In this document: positions 58,451 to 64,000 of the stretch, one piece after another | How the letters are laid out: each line of letters starts with the position of its first letter | Numbering within the stretch: the first letter of the stretch is position 1 | Source of the DNA: Burkholderia paludis | Lineage (GTDB): Bacteria; Pseudomonadota; Gammaproteobacteria; Burkholderiales; Burkholderiaceae | Direction: 5' to 3' | Length of the DNA: 64,000 bases | Assembly (NCBI RefSeq): GCF_000732615.1 | Contig: NZ_JPGL01000006.1 | Coordinates: forward strand, 186,001 to 250,000 | Translations under genes and position numbers: made by a program | Notes under the pieces: generated by a model | The model's database searches: none | What the model saw: only the letters and a program-made list of their open reading frames with translations | Told to the model about the DNA's origin: nothing

Positions 58451-58500
58451 GGGCCGGCCCGTATCGTCACGCGATACGGCCGGGCCCTGGCCGGTTTTTT
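58451..58500 (+). terminator. Rho-independent terminator of the phosphatase operon
   Basis: CCGTATCG (58459-58466) pairs with CGATACGG (58472-58479), extended by GC-rich flanks, and is followed by TTTTTT (58495-58500). It is 30 nt after the stop of the His-rich gene. Confidence 0.7.
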
Positions 58501-58545
58501 CTCGTCGGCTTCGCACCGCGCCCGGCCGCGATCGCCGACGCCGCG

Positions 58546-59685
58546 CTAGAAGCGCGCGCCGTCCGGCACGCGCGCCGCGGGCCGCGACGCGATCCGCTTG
58601 ACGAAGCGGTCGAGCGGGTTGGCATAGCCGCGCGCGATCGCCGCGCTCAGCGCCACCGACAACACCAGGTAAGCGATCAGCAACGGCAGCTTGACGTCGC
58701 CGTGCGTGGTCGACGGCGGCCAGAACGTGCGCAGCCCGCCGAGCACGATCAGGTGGAACAGGTACAGCTCGTAGCTCAGCTTGCCGGCCCGGCGCAGCGG
58801 CGCGAGCAGGCGGCCGTGCGCGCGCTCGCCGTCGACGTGCGCGCCGATCAGCAGCACGGCCGTGCCGAGCGCCATCGCGGTGACGCCGGCGACGTGGCTT
58901 TCCGCGATCGGCCAGGCCAGATACAGCGCGGCCATCGCCGCCGCGACGGGCCACTGCACGAACGGCGCGGCCAGCAGGCGTCCGTTCACGCGCTCGGCCA
59001 GCAACGCGGTGCAGCAGCCGATCGCGATGCCGTCGAAGGACGCGAAGTACGCGTACAGGAACCCGCCTTCGTCGCCGGCGTGCGTGAAGCGGTACACGGG
59101 CCCGATCGCGGCGATGACCACCCAGAACGCGACGAGCCGCGCCTCGCGGCGCAGCGCGATGCACAGCAGCGGAAACGACAGGTAGAACACCTCTTCCACC
59201 GACAGCGACCACAGCACGCCGAGCGCGTAGTTGACCCAGCCGTAGGCGCCGATCAGCACGTTCATCCAGAACGTCAGCGATGCGAGGTTCACGAGCCAGA
59301 ACGACACGGCGATGCCCTGCGGCGCGTGGTTCTGGAAGATCGGCACGCCGGCCGCCGCGAGGCCGTTGACGAGCGCGAGCAGCAGCAGCAGGCACGGGAC
59401 GATGCGCGCGACGCGCGACACGTAGAACGCGCGCACGTCGACCGCGCCGAGGTTGCCCCAGCGGCGCCGCGCGTTCGACGTGATCAGGTAGCCGGAGATC
59501 ACGAAGAACATCGTCACGCCGTAGTTGCCGTTGCGCACGACCGCATCCACCGCGTCCCAGCCCAACGCACGCGTGAGCGACGCGTTGCTCAGCGAATACG
59601 GGATGTCGAAGTGATGCAGCAGGACCAGCAGGATCGACACGCCGCGCAGCAGGTCGATCCGCGCGTTGCGCGGGCCGGCGCTCAT
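58546..59685 (-). CDS. Acyltransferase 3 family membrane protein
   Basis: 379 residues from the ATG at 59685. Opens ARIDLLRGVSILLVLLHHFD with the catalytic His, then YGVTMFFVISGYLIT and about ten transmembrane helices; LWSLSVEEVFYLSFPLL is the usual second motif. It transfers acyl groups to a periplasmic or lipid-linked sugar, possibly peptidoglycan or LPS. Its start overlaps the OXA beta-lactamase stop by ATGA, so it is translated from the same message. Confidence 0.85.
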   Translation of the reverse strand: MSAGPRNARIDLLRGVSILLVLLHHFDIPYSLSNASLTRALGWDAVDAVVRNGNYGVTMFFVISGYLITSNARRRWGNLGAVDVRAFYVSRVARIVPCLLLLLALVNGLAAAGVPIFQNHAPQGIAVSFWLVNLASLTFWMNVLIGAYGWVNYALGVLWSLSVEEVFYLSFPLLCIALRREARLVAFWVVIAAIGPVYRFTHAGDEGGFLYAYFASFDGIAIGCCTALLAERVNGRLLAAPFVQWPVAAAMAALYLAWPIAESHVAGVTAMALGTAVLLIGAHVDGERAHGRLLAPLRRAGKLSYELYLFHLIVLGGLRTFWPPSTTHGDVKLPLLIAYLVLSVALSAAIARGYANPLDRFVKRIASRPAARVPDGARF

Positions 59686-60494
59686 TGCGGCCTCCCGACC
59701 GGTTCGGCGAGGGCCGGCAGCGCCGCCAGGAACGTATCGCGTGCGCGCAGGCCGGCGTTCGGCGTCTGCCGCTGGTCGTCCTGCATCAGGTACGCGAACA
59801 CGAGCGTGCGCGGCCCTTTGGCCGCCCAGCCGACGAACCAGCCGTATGCGTGCGACGCATCGTACCTGGGCCCCGGCGACCCGGTGCCCGTCTTGCCGTG
59901 CACGATCCAGCCGCCGGGCTGCGCGTCGATCAGCGTGATGCGCTCGGTCATGTCGTACGCGTGCGCGCTGACGGGCAGCGTCCGGTTCGCGATCTTGCGC
60001 ATGAAGCCGATCTGTTCGAGCGGCGAGATGCGCAGCGACGAATTGACCCATGCGCCCATCACGCCGTTCAGTTCGCCCTGCGGGCTGGTCGCGTCCGCGT
60101 TGCCATAGCCGAACGCGTTGGTGTACTGCTGGAAGCGCGCCTGCCCGAGCGCCTGCGCGACCTGCTGCGAATACCAGAAAACCGACAGCTTCATCCAGCG
60201 CGCCGGATCGGTCGGCTCGCGCCACGGCGCGCCGCCCCAGTCGGGGTAGCCGTCGTGGAAGTCGAGTGTCGGCGTGTGCTCGTCCTTCAGGATGCCCGCA
60301 TCGAAGCCCATCAGGCTGAGGGCAACCTTGAACGTCGACGCCGGCGTCACGCGGGTCGCGCAATCGCCTTGCTGCACGAGCACCTGGCCGGTGGCGGCGT
60401 CGGCGACGACGGTGCAGAGCGGGCGGGCATGGGAAGTCGCGGCGGCCAGAAGGCCGGCGGCGAAGGTGAACAGCGCGCGGCGCCAGTGCTTCAA
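59682..60494 (-). CDS. Class D (OXA-type) beta-lactamase
   Basis: 270 residues from a TTG start, chosen because AAGGAG lies 6 nt upstream and a signal peptide (KHWRRALFTFAAGLLAAATSHA) begins there; no ATG fits. Class D motifs are intact: PASTFK (nucleophile Ser and carbamylated Lys), the SVFWYSQ region, FGYGN and the HGKTGTGSP KTG box. It hydrolyses beta-lactams in the periplasm. Chromosomal OXA enzymes of this kind are known in Burkholderia. The acyltransferase gene follows with a 4-bp overlap. Confidence 0.9.
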   Translation of the reverse strand: MKHWRRALFTFAAGLLAAATSHARPLCTVVADAATGQVLVQQGDCATRVTPASTFKVALSLMGFDAGILKDEHTPTLDFHDGYPDWGGAPWREPTDPARWMKLSVFWYSQQVAQALGQARFQQYTNAFGYGNADATSPQGELNGVMGAWVNSSLRISPLEQIGFMRKIANRTLPVSAHAYDMTERITLIDAQPGGWIVHGKTGTGSPGPRYDASHAYGWFVGWAAKGPRTLVFAYLMQDDQRQTPNAGLRARDTFLAALPALAEPVGRPQ

Positions 60495-60725
60495 GTGACA
60501 CTCCTTGGGGATCTGTGGCAGGCGCACGGTGCGGGCGGAAGGCGGCAGGCCGTGCGTAATGAAGGCGACGGCCGGCATCGGGAAAGATGGGGAGGGCGGC
60601 CGTCGCGCAGGCCCACAGTGTATCGACGGATCGTGGTCCGTTGTCCTGTCACGGTTGACGGGGCCGTTGCATGCCCATTGGCCCGTTTCGGCGGCGGCGG
60701 CCGGTCACGCGCCGCGGCGCCCATG

Positions 60726-60761
60726 AAAAAACCCGCCGGCAGGCGAGGGCCTGCGGGCGGG
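60726..60761 (-). terminator. Rho-independent terminator of the porin gene
   Basis: On the minus strand CCCGCCCGCAGGC pairs with GCCTGCCGGCGGG around a 4-nt loop and is followed by TTTTTT (60726-60731). It is 61 nt after the porin stop. Confidence 0.8.
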
Positions 60762-60821
60762 CGAAGACACCTCGGGCCGACCGGCGCGGGTGCCGCGTGA
60801 AGAACGGAGAACCGGGGCGCG

Positions 60822-61973
60822 TCAGAACTTGTGGCGCAGCGCGATGCGCACGGCCACCTGGTTCGACGTCGACGATGGTGCGTCGGTGCCGGGGATGAAC
60901 GCGTTGTCGAGGATCGAGTTCGTCTTGTCGCCGGCGATGTGCTGGTACGCGGCCTGCACGTACACGTCGGTGCGCTTCGACAGGTTGTAGTCGGCCATCA
61001 GCCCGGCCGAGTGGATCTTCGGCTTCGCGTCGCCGGTCGATGCGTCGTACTTCTCGAGCGACAGCACGTACTGCGCGCCGACCATGAACGCCGGCGTGAT
61101 CTGGTAGGCGCCGTTGATTTCGAAGTTCTGGTACTTGATCGCGCTGACCGTCGCCCCCGGCGCGATGATCGCGCCCGGCGTGCCGAGGTAGCCGTTGCCG
61201 GTGGGGTTCGTGTAGTTCGAGTTGGTGTACACGAAGCCGAGCGTCGCGGGACCGAACGTGTAGTTGATGCCCGCGCCGAACACGCGCATGCGCTCGGCGA
61301 TGTAGCTCGCGTCGTTCGCGGTGATCGCGCCGGCCGAGCCGTCGCCCGGATGGTTCGCCTGCAGGTACGCGGCGCCGACCAGCAGGCCGTTGTTCTGGTA
61401 CTGCGCGCCGAAGCTGTACGCGCGGTTGTCGGAGAAGTTCGTGCTGTTGCTGAAGCTGTACGCGCCGCCGAACTGGAAGCCGCCGAAGTTCGGGCTTGCG
61501 TACTTCACGGTGTTGTCGAGGCGGAACGAGTTGTCGGTGTTGTCGTTGTCGAACGGGTGCGCGAGCAGGTAGCCGCCCCAGTTGCCGTTGGCCGTGGTCG
61601 GCGCGAGATAGTCGACGACGGAGTCGTACTGGCGGCCGAACGTCAGCGTGCCGTACTGCGTCTGGCTCAGGCCGACGTACGCCTGGCGGCCGAACATGCG
61701 GCCGCCCTGGTTGAGCCGGCCGGTGTTCACGTCGAAGCCGTTTTCGAGCTGGAAGATCGCCTTCATGCCGCCGCCGAGATCTTCGCTGCCCTTCAGGCCC
61801 CAGCGGCTGCCCTGCGCGTAGCCGCTCGCCATCTCGTAGACGTGGCCGGTGCCGACGTTGTTCGTGTAGTTCAGGCCTTCGTCGATCACGCCGTACAGCG
61901 TGACGCTGCTTTGCGCGAATGCGGGGGACGCGAAGGCGGTCGTTACGGCCAGCGCCGTCAGGGTCTTTTTCAT
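60822..61973 (-). CDS. Gram-negative general porin (OmpC/Opc-type)
   Basis: 383 residues. A signal peptide (about 1-20, ends AFA) is followed by SSVTLYGVIDEGLNYTNN, the standard start of Burkholderia trimeric porins, and GLKGSEDLGGGMKAIFQLENGF. Sixteen amphipathic strands end with VAVRIALRHKF, the C-terminal Phe motif read by the Bam complex. It forms a diffusion channel in the outer membrane. GGAG lies 9 nt before the ATG. Confidence 0.9.
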   Translation of the reverse strand: MKKTLTALAVTTAFASPAFAQSSVTLYGVIDEGLNYTNNVGTGHVYEMASGYAQGSRWGLKGSEDLGGGMKAIFQLENGFDVNTGRLNQGGRMFGRQAYVGLSQTQYGTLTFGRQYDSVVDYLAPTTANGNWGGYLLAHPFDNDNTDNSFRLDNTVKYASPNFGGFQFGGAYSFSNSTNFSDNRAYSFGAQYQNNGLLVGAAYLQANHPGDGSAGAITANDASYIAERMRVFGAGINYTFGPATLGFVYTNSNYTNPTGNGYLGTPGAIIAPGATVSAIKYQNFEINGAYQITPAFMVGAQYVLSLEKYDASTGDAKPKIHSAGLMADYNLSKRTDVYVQAAYQHIAGDKTNSILDNAFIPGTDAPSSTSNQVAVRIALRHKF

Positions 61974-62178
61974 TGAGAGATCTCCGGGATATCCAGCTTC
62001 TTGTATCGGTTGTCGTGAGCGCGTCCGGCGAGGCGCGCTCCGTCATCCGGGGCGATCCGGCGCAGCGCGTGCGGCGCCGGAAACGCGCGGTGCGCGGCGG
62101 CGCGGCGACAGGCCGGGTCGGGTCGTGTCTCCTCCGATGACACCCCGCATTCTTCCCAAGCCGAAAAGGAATCGAAAG

Positions 62179-62424
62179 CGAGTAATTTCGATGGATGGAA
62201 TCGGGTTCGCCAATGGGGGGCGACGCGCGGTTTCGACAGGCGAAACGCCTTGCGCGGCGCCCGGGGGCCGCGGCGGGCCGGGCCCGCGCCGCGCGGGGGT
62301 GCGACGCCGCGCGCGCGGTCTCCCGCGCGGGCCCGGGAAATCGGCCGGGAAGCCCGTCCGGCGGGGCTGACGAGGCGTGCGGAGATCGATTGGCGCTGCC
62401 GATTGCAATGATCGGAATTACTCG
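62179..62424. promoter_or_regulatory. Paired inverted 9-bp sites between porin and ABC transporter
   Basis: CGAGTAATT (62179-62187) and AATTACTCG (62416-62424) are exact inverted copies 228 bp apart; with flanks, 14 of 17 positions match. They lie in the 575-bp divergent region between the porin and the betaine/proline transporter genes. The DNA between them is exceptionally GC-rich, with no gene. They may be two operator copies or the ends of a small inactive element. Confidence 0.4.
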
Positions 62425-62548
62425 TTTCCCTAAATAAATTGGCGGCTCAAACATGCAGGCTGACCGGACGAGGATGCGCTCACGATTCGCCGGCCGCCGC
62501 GCATGCCGCGACGCACAAACTACAGATTCGATTTGGAGACGACCCACC

Positions 62549-63586
62549 ATGCAGATTCGACGACTGAAAACGGTCCTTCTCGCCGCCGCGGCGATCCTGT
62601 CCGCGCCCGCGGCGCATGCGGCCGGCGGCGCGTGCGCCGACGGCAAGACGGTCCATTTCGCGGGCATCACGTGGGAGAGCGGCTCGTTCGCGACCGAAGT
62701 GCTGCGGCAGATCATGGAGAAGGGCTACGGCTGCAAGACGGACGTCGTGCCGGGCAGCACGGCCGCCACCGAAACGGCGCTCGCGCGCAACGACCTGCAG
62801 ATCTGGGCCGAGCAATGGACGGGCCGCAGCGAGATCACCGCGAAGGCCGTCGCGTCCGGCGCGGTGAAGCTGATCGGCGACACGCTGCCGGGCGGCACGA
62901 CGGAAGGCTGGTTCGTGCCCGACTACGTGGTGAAGGGCGATCCGGCGCGCAACATCAAGCCGGTCGCCGCCGGGCTCGTGTCGGTCGACGATCTGCCGAA
63001 GTACAAGCAGGTGTTCGCCGACGAGGAGGAGCCGGACAAGGGCCGCTTCCTGAACTGCCCGACCGGCTGGGACTGCGAGCGCGTGAACACGCGCCTGCTG
63101 AAGGTGCTGAAGCTCGACCAGTCGTACACGAATTTCCACCCGGGCACGGGGGCGGCGCTCGACGCGGCGATCGCGTCCGCGTACCAGCGCGGCGCGCCGA
63201 TCGTGTTCTATTACTGGGGCCCGGCCGCGCTGATGGCGAAATACAAGTTCACGGCGCTGAAGATGCCGGCCTATAACGAAGCATGCTGGAAGACGCTGCG
63301 CGACGAGAGCAGCACGCACCAGTGCGCGTCGTCTTACATGGTGTCGCGGCTGACGGTCGGCGTGTCGAAGCCGTTCGCCGATGCGAACCCCGATCTGGTC
63401 GGCGTGTTCGGCAAGGTGCGCTTCCCGATGGAGTTCCTGAACCAGACGATCCTCGAGATGACGACGAAGAAGATCGACGGCGCGGCGATGGCCACGCAGT
63501 TCCTGAAGACCCGCCCGGACCTGTGGAAGCAGTGGGTGCCGGCCGACGTCGCGCAGAAGATCGCCGGCAGCCTGAAGGGCGCGTAA
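62549..63586 (+). CDS. Glycine betaine/proline-type ABC transporter substrate-binding protein
   Basis: 345 residues from the ATG at 62549 (GGAG upstream). Signal peptide about 1-25 (AAHA). OpuAC/ProX-type binding domain: ITWESGSFATEVLRQIMEKG, DLQIWAEQWTG, GGTTEGWFVPDYVV and VFYYWGPAALMAKY, whose aromatic residues usually form the cage for a quaternary amine. It captures glycine betaine, proline betaine or choline in the periplasm and feeds the permease encoded 70 bp downstream. Confidence 0.85.
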   Translation: MQIRRLKTVLLAAAAILSAPAAHAAGGACADGKTVHFAGITWESGSFATEVLRQIMEKGYGCKTDVVPGSTAATETALARNDLQIWAEQWTGRSEITAKAVASGAVKLIGDTLPGGTTEGWFVPDYVVKGDPARNIKPVAAGLVSVDDLPKYKQVFADEEEPDKGRFLNCPTGWDCERVNTRLLKVLKLDQSYTNFHPGTGAALDAAIASAYQRGAPIVFYYWGPAALMAKYKFTALKMPAYNEACWKTLRDESSTHQCASSYMVSRLTVGVSKPFADANPDLVGVFGKVRFPMEFLNQTILEMTTKKIDGAAMATQFLKTRPDLWKQWVPADVAQKIAGSLKGA

Positions 63587-63656
63587 CCTGCGCGCGGCGG
63601 CGGGCCCGCGCCCGCCGCCGCCGTCACGCGCCTGCACGGCGCGACGGAGAATCAAC

Positions 63657-64000
63657 ATGAACGGCTTCTTCCTGCACCTGTCGATCGCCGACTGGGTCAA
63701 CAGCGCGCTCGAGACTTTCGTCGCGCAATACGGCGACAGCTTCCATCACTTCAGCGTGCTCGTGTTGCGCTACCTGCTCGTGCCGCTCGAAGGCGCGCTG
63801 CGCGCGGCGCCGCCGTGGCTCGTGCTGCTCACGGTCGGCGCGATCGCGTGGAATGCGACGCGCCGCATCGGCCTCGGCGCGCTCTTCATGCTGCTGCTCT
63901 ATGCGATCGGCTGCTTCGGCCTGTGGGACAAGCTGATGCAGACGCTCGCGCTGATGCTCGTGGCGACCGTGCTGTCGGTCGCGATCGGCGTGCCCGCCGG
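63657..64000 (+). CDS. Betaine/proline-type ABC transporter permease (partial at window end)
   Basis: The first 114 residues only; the gene runs past the window end. Several transmembrane helices are visible (PPWLVLLTVGAIAWNATRRIG, LGALFMLLLYAIGCFGLWDKLM, LALMLVATVLSVAIGVPAG), matching the ProW/OpuAB permease N-terminal half. ATG 63657 with GGAGA upstream. It forms the membrane channel for the binding protein encoded just before. Confidence 0.8.
   Translation, partial: MNGFFLHLSIADWVNSALETFVAQYGDSFHHFSVLVLRYLLVPLEGALRAAPPWLVLLTVGAIAWNATRRIGLGALFMLLLYAIGCFGLWDKLMQTLALMLVATVLSVAIGVPA

Noticed and set aside
62195..62437. Open frames in the GC-rich segment between porin and ABC transporter
   Set aside because: Low-complexity Gly/Arg/Ala peptides with no start signal; the DNA composition explains them.

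Overview
The base composition (high GC, with AT-rich islands only in intergenic and fimbrial promoter DNA), the codon use and the gene families all point to a Burkholderia, most likely a Burkholderia cepacia complex member. The mix of accessory metabolism, regulators, fimbriae, exopolysaccharide and acdS would suit a secondary replicon, but that is inference. No tRNA, rRNA, insertion sequence, CRISPR array or phage gene was seen.

Layout. 0-11.4 kb is a mosaic of small metabolic and transport genes: a PLP decarboxylase, a cupin, an SDR, a SurE paralogue, azlCD with a divergent Lrp regulator, a YebB-like hydrolase, a LysE exporter, a DUF2322 protein, a flavin reductase, a thioredoxin-like protein and YjbQ. 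11.4-14.7 kb (minus) is a three-gene signalling operon: a response regulator with an N-terminal HTH, a secreted molybdopterin-fold protein and a hybrid histidine kinase. 15.0-17.7 kb holds three surface lipoproteins (Sel1 repeat, CsgG-like, and a new-looking ~50-residue repeat protein). 18.0-25.8 kb encodes an RcsC/PvrS-like phosphorelay: two large hybrid kinases around an RcsB-like regulator and a 65-residue small protein. 26.5-31.8 kb is a complete chaperone-usher fimbrial operon (pilin, chaperone, usher, tip adhesin) ending in a terminator.

32.1-43.4 kb (minus) is a compact, translationally coupled Wzx/Wzy-type exopolysaccharide operon: initiating phosphotransferase, Wza, Wzb, Wzc, one glycosyltransferase, pyruvyltransferase, flippase, polymerase and acyltransferase. 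44-50.3 kb holds ACC deaminase acdS with its Lrp-type regulator, a RES/Xre toxin-antitoxin pair, and a homodimeric 2-oxoacid dehydrogenase E1 with its own divergent Lrp-type regulator. ACC deaminase yields 2-oxobutyrate, which such an E1 could consume. 50.5-54.4 kb has pyruvate oxidase poxB, a LysR regulator and an aldo/keto reductase. 54.8-58.4 kb has two tandem alkaline phosphatases and a His-rich secreted protein behind a candidate PHO box. 58.5-62 kb (minus) has an acyltransferase, an OXA-type beta-lactamase with a TTG start, and a porin. The window ends inside a glycine-betaine/proline-type ABC transporter operon.

The most interesting region is 17.9-32 kb, where the two-kinase Rcs-like relay abuts the fimbrial operon. 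The promoter regions of the first kinase and of the pilin share a 12-bp sequence and related dyads. The first kinase has lost the phospho-acceptor Asp of its receiver, while the second kinase carries an intact receiver plus an HPt domain. This resembles the Rcs/Pvr control of cupD fimbriae in Pseudomonas aeruginosa, but without an EAL protein and with an extra small ORF.
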